DNA of 34,753 nucleotides. Origin: an uncultured bacterium. GTDB taxonomy: Bacteria; CAIWAD01. Position numbers and translations under genes: made by a program. Positions 1-8,282 of the stretch are shown here, piece by piece. Each line of letters begins with the position of its first letter. The stretch's first letter is position 1. The DNA lies in contig CAIWAD010000031.1 of assembly GCA_903910645.1 (NCBI GenBank), positions 1 through 34,753 on the forward strand, read 5' to 3'. The notes under the pieces are model-generated. The model was not told where the DNA came from and did not search any database. It saw only the letters and a program-made list of their open reading frames with translations.

Positions 1-1
1 C

Positions 2-1438
2 ACGGGAGACACGGAGATCCTGGTGCAATGGAAGCAGGTGACCGACCTGGACCAGAACAACAACTACGCCACTTGCGGCATGGAGAATTTCGGCCACGAC
101 ATCGGGCTGCAGGTGAGTTACGCCAACCAGCCCTCGCCCGGCTGCGCGGGCTTTGGCCCTGGGCGCGCCGTGCTCTTCACCACGCGCCAGCCCATTCACG
201 ACAGTTCTTTCCGCGTTGATGTGCAGGAGCCCCGCCAGCAGCAATGGCTGAACAGCGCCAGTCCCGTGCTGCGCTGGGACCACGACTCTTTCGTGCAGCG
301 GCTGGCGGCAGGCGGCGTGAGCTACCAGAATCTGAGCTACGAGCTAAGCCTGTCCACAGACACGGATCTGCTGTTCACGGCCACGGCCACGGGCGCCACC
401 TACGATCTGGCGGCCAACGGACACAGCCTGCCAGAGGGGCGTGAGCTGCGCCTGGAGATCCGCGCCCTGGTGGATGCCACCAGCTATCCCTCACTGCAAG
501 GCGTGGTGGTTTTCCATGTGGACGCCACTTCCCCAAGTCTGACGCCTGCGCTGCTCAGTGCCTCCCTCTATCCGGGACACCTGGAGGTGGGCGTGCTGGC
601 CAGCGAGACCTTGGCTTCCCTGCGGGCGGAGGCCCTGGCGGGCGATGCCCAGATTCTCTTCACCCTGGAGCAGGATCCCGGTCTGGTGGCACTGTCCGGC
701 GGCCAGGAGCTGCGCTACCTGCGTGCCCAGTTGCAGGAAGGCGTGAGCACCTTGCGCCTCACGGCGGAGGATGCCCACGGCCTGGAGAGCGTGGTGACGC
801 TTCCCCTGGCGGCCCTTCCCTTCACGGAAGGCCGTTTGTCCATGCCGGAAATGGCCGGTCTTGAGCTGGAATGGCAGGGCGGCCAGGACTGGGCCGTGGC
901 GCTGGGCAGGAAAGATGCGCCGGATGCCCGTCTGCGGGCCATGGGCGCCGGACGGGCCGTGGACATCCACCTGCCCTCAAACAACGCCCAGGCCACACTC
1001 CGCGTGGACGCCGAGGCGGGCCTGGTGCTGGTCAGCCAGCGGAACGGCGTCTGGCGGACGCTGCCCCAGGAACGGGTGGGCAGTGGCATTGAAGCCCGGC
1101 TGGAGCACGATGGATTGGTGGGCTTGATGGCTGAAGGCAGCGTGGAGGACATGCTGCCCGCGGACTTCCAGGTGGTGGGCAACCATCCCAATCCTTTCAA
1201 CCCGGAGACATGGATCCGCTTCCAGCTGCCCGCCGAGGGCGCGGTACAGGTGGACATCCACAACCTGGCAGGCGCGCTGGTGCGCCGACTGGCCACTGGA
1301 CAATTGGCCGCCGGCACCCACGATCTGCGCTGGGACGGACGCAACGACGCCGGTCTGCCCGCCGCCAGTGGCGTATATCTGGTTCAGGTGGAATGGCAGG
1401 GCCGCACGGACATCCATCGCATGCTGATGCTGCGCTAA
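2..1438 (+). CDS. Secreted/cell-surface protein, 5'-truncated by window edge, with C-terminal FlgD-Ig/T9SS-type sorting domain
   Basis: Frame open to the left edge (TGDTEILVQWKQVTDLDQNNNYATCG...); C-terminus VVGNHPNPFNPETWIRFQLP...VDIHNLAGALVRRL...WDGRNDAGLPAASGVYLVQVEW...MLMLR is the classic NPFNP sorting-domain pattern. Confidence 0.85.
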   Translation, partial: TGDTEILVQWKQVTDLDQNNNYATCGMENFGHDIGLQVSYANQPSPGCAGFGPGRAVLFTTRQPIHDSSFRVDVQEPRQQQWLNSASPVLRWDHDSFVQRLAAGGVSYQNLSYELSLSTDTDLLFTATATGATYDLAANGHSLPEGRELRLEIRALVDATSYPSLQGVVVFHVDATSPSLTPALLSASLYPGHLEVGVLASETLASLRAEALAGDAQILFTLEQDPGLVALSGGQELRYLRAQLQEGVSTLRLTAEDAHGLESVVTLPLAALPFTEGRLSMPEMAGLELEWQGGQDWAVALGRKDAPDARLRAMGAGRAVDIHLPSNNAQATLRVDAEAGLVLVSQRNGVWRTLPQERVGSGIEARLEHDGLVGLMAEGSVEDMLPADFQVVGNHPNPFNPETWIRFQLPAEGAVQVDIHNLAGALVRRLATGQLAAGTHDLRWDGRNDAGLPAASGVYLVQVEWQGRTDIHRMLMLR

Positions 1439-1449
1439 GGAGACGCGAT

Positions 1450-2100
1450 ATGAGCTTCCCCATGAACACAGCCGCCGCTTCCCGGTGGACCCGCGTGGCC
1501 CACGGCGCCTTGCGCGGCGCCTTGATGCTGGCCCTGGGACTGGGCATCTCGGCTTGCTCCGACAATGACGACGAGGACGCCTCGCCCTCGGTGAACCTGA
1601 CTCCCGCGTGGAGTGCCTATGAGTCCGGCCAGTGGGCGGAAGCCGGCGAGGCCTTCCTGCAGGCCGTGCAAACCGTGCCCGCCAGTGCTGAGGCCTGGTG
1701 TGGGCTGGGATGGAGCCGCGCCGCCCTGGATGCGGCCTCTGGCGGCACCCTGGGCATGGACGAAGGTGTGCGGGACGCCTTCCATCGGGCCGACCAACTG
1801 CGCCCGGATTATGTGGAGGCCTGGGCGGGCCTGGCGGAGTTCCACAGTGTGCAGGGCGACACCATGGCCGCCCTCAACTGGGCGCTGGATGCGGCAGAGA
1901 CGGGCGGCGCGGCCTGGGTCTTCACCCACAACAGCGCCGTGGGGCATCGCTCCATGCGCAAGATCGCCGCCTGGCAGCTTTTCAAATTGAAGCGCTATCC
2001 CGAGGCCGGGGCGCAGGTGCGCCAGGTGCTGCCCACTTTCTCTTATGCCACGGGGGCGGATTCCCTTGAGCAGTTGCTGGCGGGCATCCACTCTCTTTGA
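1450..2100 (+). CDS. TPR-containing lipoprotein
   Basis: N-terminal hydrophobic segment with lipobox GISAC, then TPR-like helices (WSAYESGQWAEAGEAFLQAV; DYVEAWAGLAEFHSVQGDTMAALNWALDAAE). Confidence 0.75.
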   Translation: MSFPMNTAAASRWTRVAHGALRGALMLALGLGISACSDNDDEDASPSVNLTPAWSAYESGQWAEAGEAFLQAVQTVPASAEAWCGLGWSRAALDAASGGTLGMDEGVRDAFHRADQLRPDYVEAWAGLAEFHSVQGDTMAALNWALDAAETGGAAWVFTHNSAVGHRSMRKIAAWQLFKLKRYPEAGAQVRQVLPTFSYATGADSLEQLLAGIHSL

Positions 2101-2119
2101 TGGAATGGCAAGATTTCCC

Positions 2120-2148
2120 TTGCCGAGGCTAAAGGCGAGCCCTATGCT
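2120..2148 (+). promoter_or_regulatory. Candidate sigma70-like promoter (TTGCCG - 17 nt - TATGCT)
   Basis: -35 2120-2125, 17-nt spacer, -10 2143-2148; 4/6 match to each consensus box. Confidence 0.4.
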
Positions 2149-2190
2149 TGCCGATGCTTCTGGCACAATTCACAACCAGGAGGGCTGCCG

Positions 2191-2253
2191 ATGACAGAAC
2201 TACCGTCACGAACCAGCATCCAGCCTGACATGGAGTCCTGCCGGACTTCATGA
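2191..2253 (+). CDS. Candidate 20-codon leader/small ORF MTELPSRTSIQPDMESCRTS
   Basis: AGGAGGG at 2178-2184 is 6 nt before ATG; lies between candidate promoter and terminator. Confidence 0.35.
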   Translation: MTELPSRTSIQPDMESCRTS

Positions 2254-2286
2254 CCTGAATCACAAGATTCATGACCAGTGGATTTG

Positions 2287-2315
2287 AGACCCCGCCCTCG
2301 GCGGGGTCTTTATTG
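2287..2315 (+). terminator. Intrinsic terminator / attenuator-type hairpin
   Basis: AGACCCCGCC-CTC-GGCGGGGTCT followed by TTTATT; 10-bp stem. Confidence 0.8.
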
Positions 2316-2332
2316 TGTGGGGGATAGAGGCC

Positions 2333-3439
2333 ATGGGAAGCAGCGCCTACCGCAATTTCCGCGAACTGTCCCGGCGCCACGCCCACGGGCGCGACTACGG
2401 CCTGGTGTGGCGCAACCGCGACTCCTCCATCCTGCTCATGGCGCCCCATGGCGGGAGACTGGAGGCGGGCACGGACCATATCGTGCGTCAGGCGGCGGGC
2501 TCCACCTTCAGTTATTACCTCTTCCTGGCGGTGATGCCCGGCGGCAATCCGGTGCTGCATCTGGCCAGCGCCACCTTCGACGAACCGCGGGCCCTGGCGT
2601 TGGTGGTGGGCCACGACACGGTCATTGCCGTGCACGGCTGCCGGGGTTGGGGCGAGGTGGCCAGCCTGGGTGGCCTGGATTTGGAGCTGAAAGAGGAAGT
2701 GGCTCTGGCCCTGGAGAAGCGTGGCATCCAGGTGCGGCGCGAAGGGCATCCCTGGCCGGGGCGCCATCCCATGAACATCTGCAACCGTGGCCGCAACGGC
2801 AGGGGTGTCCAGCTGGAGTTGACCTGGGAACTGCGTCATGGCGGGGGACGGGAGAAAGTGGTGGATGCCTTGAAGGAGGTGCTGGTGACACGACAGGGTG
2901 CGAAACGACGCTGGCTGCCAACGCCGGGCGCCGTGCTGGGAGGCCTGCTGGCCATGGTGGGCCTGGGTTGCCAAAGTCTGCCGCCGGGAGTGGAGGCGGT
3001 CAAGGATTTCCAGCTGGAGCCCTATCTGGGGCGCTGGCATGAAATCGCCCGGTTGGACCATTCCTTTGAACGCGGCCTGAGCAAGGTCAGCGCCGAGTAT
3101 GCCATGGAAGAGAAGGGGCGCATCCGGGTGACCAATCGCGGATTCAAGGCCACCACGGGTGAATGGAAGGAGGCGGTGGGCAAGGCCTACCCCGTGGGTG
3201 AACAGGGCGAGGGGCGGCTGAAGGTCTCCTTCTTCGGTCCGTTCTACGGCGCCTACAACATCATTGCGCTGGAGCCGGACTACTCCGTGGCCTTGGTGTG
3301 CGGCAACAACACGCGCTGGTTGTGGATCCTGGCCCGCCAGCCGCGCATTGGCGATGATGTGCGTGAACGCTACTTGAGCACGGCCCGCGCCCTGGGATTT
3401 CCCGTGGACGAGCTGCTGTGGGTTGAACAGGGCGAATGA
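2333..3439 (+). CDS. Poly-gamma-glutamate hydrolase family (YjqB-like) domain fused in frame to a Blc-type bacterial lipocalin
   Basis: N-terminal half: MAPHGGRLEAGTDHI, HDTVIAVHGCRGWGEVASLGGLD, PMNICNRGRNGRGVQLEL (YjqB-like). C-terminal half: LEPYLGRWHEIARLDHSFERGLSKVSAEYAM...GPFYGAYNIIALEPDYSVALVCG..RWLWILARQP (Blc-like). ATG 2333 preferred over GTG 2315, which overlaps the terminator. Confidence 0.8.
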   Translation: MGSSAYRNFRELSRRHAHGRDYGLVWRNRDSSILLMAPHGGRLEAGTDHIVRQAAGSTFSYYLFLAVMPGGNPVLHLASATFDEPRALALVVGHDTVIAVHGCRGWGEVASLGGLDLELKEEVALALEKRGIQVRREGHPWPGRHPMNICNRGRNGRGVQLELTWELRHGGGREKVVDALKEVLVTRQGAKRRWLPTPGAVLGGLLAMVGLGCQSLPPGVEAVKDFQLEPYLGRWHEIARLDHSFERGLSKVSAEYAMEEKGRIRVTNRGFKATTGEWKEAVGKAYPVGEQGEGRLKVSFFGPFYGAYNIIALEPDYSVALVCGNNTRWLWILARQPRIGDDVRERYLSTARALGFPVDELLWVEQGE

Positions 3440-3442
3440 TGC

Positions 3443-4954
3443 CTAATCGGCTGAAGCGGCGGCCTGGGCGGCCTGAGGCCTGGCCATGCGCTGTCCCATT
3501 TCCCGCGTGCGAAGGGCGGCCATGGCGGGCCAGTTGCTGCGCGTGAAGATGAGCAGCATGCCCACACCTTTCACCATGCAACTGAAGAGGATGGCCGCCC
3601 ACACGGCATTGATGCCCCAGGTGGTGGTGGACACCAGGAAGAGCGCCAGGGGAATGCGCAAAAGGTTGCCGGGCACGGTGACCATGAGGGGCAGGCTGGA
3701 CATGCCCGCGCCCGTCATGCCCTCCGCCAGCACCAGCTCCATCACCTGGAAGAGATTGGCCACCGCCGCCATGCGCAGATAGTCGGAGGACAGTTTGATG
3801 AGGTGCTGATCCTTCGTGTAGATGGAGCACAGCAGCTCGGGAATGCTGAGCCACAGGAAGGAAAAGAAGAGCGCCGCGGGCAGGGCGGCCAGCACCACGC
3901 GCACCACGGTGGCCCGCACATGTCGATCCAGATTGGCGGAAAGCTGGCGCGCATCCCTGCCCAGCGCCTCGCCCGTCAATGTGGAGGCTGCCGCGCCAAA
4001 GCCCACCAGCGCCATGAAGCCAATGCTCTCATTGCCCCGGATGCCGATTCCCAGGACGCTGAAGGCCTCCTGGCCGAATTGGCTGAGCACGCGGTTGAGA
4101 GCCATGAAAATGCCCGAGTAGAAGGTGATGGACGCCGCCACCGGCAACCCCACCCGCACAATTTCCCGCCACATGCCAAGATCCGGCCGCGGCCAGGCGC
4201 GATGCCCCTTCATCACGGCGCGCGCTGCTCCTGGAGACAAGCGCCTGGAGGCCAGCAGGGCCCCAGTGGCCCCCACCAGACCCTTGGTGCACAAGGTGGC
4301 CGCGGCAATGCCGGCAATGCCACCGTGCAGGACAAGCAGGACAAAGGCGCTGAGGGCGGCGTTCAGGGCCACGCCGGCCATTTGCAGGCGGAAGGGAGTG
4401 CGCGTGTCCCCCAGGCCAATGAAAATGCCGTCCATCACCATGGCCAGGCTCATGAGGGGAAAGCCAGCGTAGAGCAGGCGCAGATAGGTGGTGGCCATGT
4501 CCAGCACGGGGCCGCTGCCGCCCATCAGGGAAAGCAGGCGCGGCGAGAACCACACGCCCAGCGCTCCGAACACCAAACTGGTTGCCAGGGCCAGCATGAC
4601 CCCTTGCAGCGCGGCACGACGCAGCCCCGCCGCATCCTCCATGCCGCGCAGGCGGGCCACCATGCTCAGGGTGCCTTTCTGCACCAGCGACATCAATCCG
4701 GCGTTGAAAATGGTGACCATCACCACCAGACCCAGGGCGCTGGTGGCCTCCGGACCCAGCACGCGGGCCCAAAGGAAATCGTTAATGCTGAACAGGGTAT
4801 TGAACAATGCGCTGCCCGCCGCGGGCAAGGCAAGTCCATAAATGCGGCGCCAGCCGGGCAACTCCGCGTGGCCGCCGGTGGAGGCGGCATCCTTCAGCAT
4901 GCGCAGAGCGCTCACGGCCATCCTTGTGGTGATTGAACCAGTTCCCCGCCTCAA
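3443..4954 (-). CDS. MATE family efflux transporter
   Basis: Multi-TM protein with MATE-like repeats (IYGLALPAAGSALFNTLFSINDFLWARVLGPEATSALGL; second half IVRVGLPVAASITFYSGIFMALNRVLSQFG). Confidence 0.88.
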   Translation of the reverse strand: MRRGTGSITTRMAVSALRMLKDAASTGGHAELPGWRRIYGLALPAAGSALFNTLFSINDFLWARVLGPEATSALGLVVMVTIFNAGLMSLVQKGTLSMVARLRGMEDAAGLRRAALQGVMLALATSLVFGALGVWFSPRLLSLMGGSGPVLDMATTYLRLLYAGFPLMSLAMVMDGIFIGLGDTRTPFRLQMAGVALNAALSAFVLLVLHGGIAGIAAATLCTKGLVGATGALLASRRLSPGAARAVMKGHRAWPRPDLGMWREIVRVGLPVAASITFYSGIFMALNRVLSQFGQEAFSVLGIGIRGNESIGFMALVGFGAAASTLTGEALGRDARQLSANLDRHVRATVVRVVLAALPAALFFSFLWLSIPELLCSIYTKDQHLIKLSSDYLRMAAVANLFQVMELVLAEGMTGAGMSSLPLMVTVPGNLLRIPLALFLVSTTTWGINAVWAAILFSCMVKGVGMLLIFTRSNWPAMAALRTREMGQRMARPQAAQAAASAD

Positions 4955-5023
4955 TATGGCGAAGCTGGGGCGTCCGCAGCGGGACGGGGAACCACGGCTC
5001 GCCGGCCATCGTATATTGCGGCC

Positions 5024-5542
5024 ATGTGGAATCTAATCTGGCTGGTCCCTCTAAGCGCTTTCGTCCTCCTCACCTGCATTGTGATGGGGGGGCCGCGCCG
5101 TTATGGAATCGTCGCCACCGTGTTGGCCCTGCTGCTGCTGTGGGGCTGGGCCAAGTTGGGCATGTGGGGTGGCTTGGGGTGGCTGCTGCTATATGGCGGC
5201 CTGCGCACAGGCCTGCAAGTGGACTACGCGCGGCGCCGCCAGGGCACTGAGCAGGGAGTCCGGGGCCATTCTCGCTACATCAGCTTCCTGTCCCAGGGCG
5301 ACAAGCGCCAGCCTTTGGTGATCTGGCTTGCCCCCTTGAAGGTGCCGCTGTACTGGGTGGCCCGTCGTGTGAAGGGCCCGCTGCCTGGCATGCCTCCCAT
5401 GCCGGGAATGGGCAAGGTCAGCGCCGGCCAGGTTCTGATGCCCATGTTGAATCAGGTGTTCGGAGAGAGCCGGGGTTTCCGCATTGACACGCGCCATTTG
5501 CGTGGCCAACAGGGACCGGCAATGGAGATCCGCTGCGATTAG
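5024..5542 (+). CDS. Hypothetical membrane protein
   Basis: N-terminal TM segments then basic soluble tail; ORF immediately upstream of rhodanese gene; no family recognised. Confidence 0.6.
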   Translation: MWNLIWLVPLSAFVLLTCIVMGGPRRYGIVATVLALLLLWGWAKLGMWGGLGWLLLYGGLRTGLQVDYARRRQGTEQGVRGHSRYISFLSQGDKRQPLVIWLAPLKVPLYWVARRVKGPLPGMPPMPGMGKVSAGQVLMPMLNQVFGESRGFRIDTRHLRGQQGPAMEIRCD

Positions 5543-5559
5543 CGGCAGAAAGGACTGGT

Positions 5560-6060
5560 ATGAGTTTGGCTCGCATGGCGGCCTGGAAACAGGCGGCTTC
5601 TATTGGCGTCATCGCCCTGGTGGTGGCATTCGCCTTCAACGCCTTGCGCGCGGAGGCCGGTGGCATTCCCGCCAAGCACACGCCCAAGAAGGCCGTGAAG
5701 GCGGCGGGGGCGGACACGCTGGCCACACCGGCGGTGAAGCTTGCCGAGGTGGACTTCGCCGAGGTGGACAATTTCTTCCGCAATGAGCTGGCCACCTTCG
5801 TGGATGCCCGCGAGACCCAGGATTTCGCCAAGGGCCATATTCCCGGAGCCATGAACATCACCGTTGACGGCTACAAGGCCGGCAAGCAGAAACTGTCCGT
5901 GCCCAAGGGCAGCCTGGTGGTGGTGTATTGCAGCGGCGGCGACTGTGAGCTGAGCCACGATCTGGCAAAGTTGCTGGCCAAGGCGGGCTTCAAGAAGCTG
6001 CGCATCTACTCGGGTGGTTTCAAGGAGTGGGATGATCTGGGCCAACCGGTGGAGAAATGA
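5560..6060 (+). CDS. Membrane-anchored rhodanese-like domain protein
   Basis: N-terminal TM helix; FVDARETQDFAKGHIPGAMNI and active loop VVVYCSGGDCELSHDLAKLLAKAGFKKLRIYSGGFKEW. Confidence 0.88.
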   Translation: MSLARMAAWKQAASIGVIALVVAFAFNALRAEAGGIPAKHTPKKAVKAAGADTLATPAVKLAEVDFAEVDNFFRNELATFVDARETQDFAKGHIPGAMNITVDGYKAGKQKLSVPKGSLVVVYCSGGDCELSHDLAKLLAKAGFKKLRIYSGGFKEWDDLGQPVEK

Positions 6061-6524
6061 AGCTGCCGTCTCGCGTGCGGACGGGCCTGGTTTGGCTCTT
6101 CCGCTTCATCCTGGGCGGCCTCTTTCTCTTCGCCGCCTTTGGAAAAATCCAGAACCCGGCGGAGTTTGCGGCCGCCATCCGCAAGTTTCATGTGATGCCG
6201 GAGGCGTGGAGCAATCTTCCCGCCATCGGCCTGCCCTGGATCGAAGGGCTGGCGGCTCTGCTGCTTATCACGGGTCCGTGGCGCAAGGGCGCGCTCTTGT
6301 GGCTGGGAGGCTTGCTGGCGGGCTTCATCGCCCTCTTTGTGTGGACCATGGCCAATGGCCTGGAAGTGGACTGTGGCTGTTTCGGCAAGCTGGGCATCTA
6401 CATGAGTGTGCTGGCGGGCAAGGTGGGCTTCCTGTCCATTGCCCGGAATGTGGCCCTCCTGGCCATGGCCTGGTGGCTCTTCCGCCACGAGGACAGGCAA
6501 GACGCTCACCTGCCGCCGGCCTGA
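6057..6524 (+). CDS. MauE/DoxX family redox-associated membrane protein
   Basis: Four TM segments, RFILGGLFLFAAFGKIQNP and DCGCFGKLG motif; ATGA overlap with rhodanese stop. Confidence 0.85.
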   Translation: MKLPSRVRTGLVWLFRFILGGLFLFAAFGKIQNPAEFAAAIRKFHVMPEAWSNLPAIGLPWIEGLAALLLITGPWRKGALLWLGGLLAGFIALFVWTMANGLEVDCGCFGKLGIYMSVLAGKVGFLSIARNVALLAMAWWLFRHEDRQDAHLPPA

Positions 6525-6525
6525 G

Positions 6526-7308
6526 GTGAATTCCATTTACATCACAAGTACGCGAGGCCGTCTTCACGCAAGCCAATTGGGGCCTGCCTGGGGGCGGCCC
6601 CTGCTTTGCCTGCACCACGGCGGTGGAGGCTTCGCCAAGGAACCCTGGGCGGCGCCTTTCCCACTGCTGGCCAAGGAAGAGGCGCCCTGGCGCATCCTGC
6701 GCGTGGACCGCTTGGGTTACGGGCTCTCCGATCCCCGGCCCACGGCTTTCCCGCCTGGTTTTTTCGAAGGAGACCTTCAGGATCTGGAGCAGGTGCTGGA
6801 CACCTGGGAACCGCATCGTCCCGTGGTGCTGCAGGGCACCAGTGATGGCGGCAGCCTGGCCCTGATGGCCGCCGCCCGCTGGCCCGGGCGCATCGCCGCC
6901 GTGGCGGTGGACGGCGCCCACCACCGCACGGAACCCTCCATGCGCGCCGCCCTGTTGTACATGCGGGCCCGCTTCCTGGCCAAGCACGGCCCGGCCCGCG
7001 CCGGGGAGGCCATGGAGCTGCAAACGCTGCGGGACTGGTTCGCCGGCTGGCTGCTCATTGTGGGGCAGGGATGGAACATGGAGGAGGAGCTTTCCACCCT
7101 TTCATGCCCTGTGGCCGTGCTCCAGGGCGAGCTGGATGGCATTGTGGAACAAGCCCACGCCCACCATCTGGCCGCCAGTCTTGGGAGGCCGGTGGCGGCC
7201 ACCATCCTGCCTGGTGGCGCCCACCTCTGCCAACGCAGCCACCCCGCCGCATGGGCCGCCTGGTTGCGTGGCTTCCTGGAGAGCCTGCCTCCCACGGAGG
7301 CCTCATGA
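6526..7308 (+). CDS. Alpha/beta hydrolase
   Basis: LCLHHGGGGFAKEPWAAPFPLL..RVDRLGYGLSDP..., nucleophile elbow LQGTSDGGSLAL, C-terminal GGAHLCQRSHP; GTG start just after previous stop. Confidence 0.8.
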   Translation: MNSIYITSTRGRLHASQLGPAWGRPLLCLHHGGGGFAKEPWAAPFPLLAKEEAPWRILRVDRLGYGLSDPRPTAFPPGFFEGDLQDLEQVLDTWEPHRPVVLQGTSDGGSLALMAAARWPGRIAAVAVDGAHHRTEPSMRAALLYMRARFLAKHGPARAGEAMELQTLRDWFAGWLLIVGQGWNMEEELSTLSCPVAVLQGELDGIVEQAHAHHLAASLGRPVAATILPGGAHLCQRSHPAAWAAWLRGFLESLPPTEAS

Positions 7309-8162
7309 CCCAGCGCGCACGCGCCGAGCTGGCCCTGGCCCTTATGTGCATCATCTGGGGCAGCACCTTTTCACTGGTGCGGGAAAGCCTGCAGGGCACG
7401 GATGCCTGGCTCTTCCTGGCCCTGCGCTTCGGGCTGGCCCTCCCCGCCTGCCTGTTGCTCTTCGGTCGCCGCATCTCCTTTCGCGACACCTCCACCATGG
7501 CCCGGGGATTGGGTCTTGGGGTTGTGCTCTTCCTTGCTTTCCTAAGCCAAACCATGGGTTTGAAGAGCATCAGTGCTTCGCGCTCGGGCTTCCTGACCGC
7601 CCTCTACATCGTGTGCGTGCCCTTGTTGGTGGCGCTGTGGGAGCGGCGCCGACCCTCCACGCGCTCCCTGGGCGCGGCGGCCACCAGCCTGGCGGGCGTG
7701 GCCCTGCTCAGCGGTCTTAGTCTGGGAAGCGACACACTCAAATTGGGCGCGGGGGACTGGCTCACCATCGCCTGCGCCCTGCTCTTCGCCCTGCAGATCC
7801 TCATGGCGGACCGCCTTCCCGTGAAGGGGCGGGTATGGACCCTGCACTTCTGGCAAATCGCCACGGTGGCCCTGCTCTCCACCCTGGGCTGGCTTCTGCT
7901 GGGCGAGGCGCGTCTGCGCATGGACACCCAGCTGGTCATCTCGCTCCTCATCAACAGCGTCTTTGGCACCGTGGTGGCCCTGGGACTTCAATTGCGCTAC
8001 CAACCGGAGACCACGCCGGAACGCGCGGCCCTGGTATACTCCTTCGAACCGGTCTTCGCCGCCCTGATGGCATTCGGCATCCTGGGCGAAAGACTGGGCC
8101 CCATGGAATGGGCGGGAGGGATCTTCATCCTGCTGGCACTGCGCATGGCGGATCCCGCCTGA
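7305..8162 (+). CDS. EamA/DMT family transporter
   Basis: 10-TM protein, ELALALMCIIWGSTFSLVRESLQ and second EamA repeat ERAALVYSFEPVFAALMAFGILGERLGPMEWAGG; ATGA overlap with upstream gene. Confidence 0.85.
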   Translation: MTQRARAELALALMCIIWGSTFSLVRESLQGTDAWLFLALRFGLALPACLLLFGRRISFRDTSTMARGLGLGVVLFLAFLSQTMGLKSISASRSGFLTALYIVCVPLLVALWERRRPSTRSLGAAATSLAGVALLSGLSLGSDTLKLGAGDWLTIACALLFALQILMADRLPVKGRVWTLHFWQIATVALLSTLGWLLLGEARLRMDTQLVISLLINSVFGTVVALGLQLRYQPETTPERAALVYSFEPVFAALMAFGILGERLGPMEWAGGIFILLALRMADPA

Positions 8163-8195
8163 GGCCGCTGCCCGGGCCACTTCGCGCTCCACTGT

Positions 8196-8224
8196 TTGCG
8201 TTGCCCCCGTGCGTCTGTTATGGT
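8196..8224 (+). promoter_or_regulatory. Candidate promoter for ABC exporter pair (TTGCGT - 17 nt - TATGGT)
   Basis: -35 8196-8201, -10 8219-8224, exact 17-nt spacing. Confidence 0.4.
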
Positions 8225-8282
8225 AAGGGGCGGTGCCCCCATGGCAGCGCATGGCGGGGGTGGCAGGGGGAGTCCTTCGAAC

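Noticed and set aside
3803-4936. 377-aa + strand ORF antisense to MATE
   Set aside because: Low-complexity translation (HAQGGQ...); the minus-strand MATE reading is convincing.
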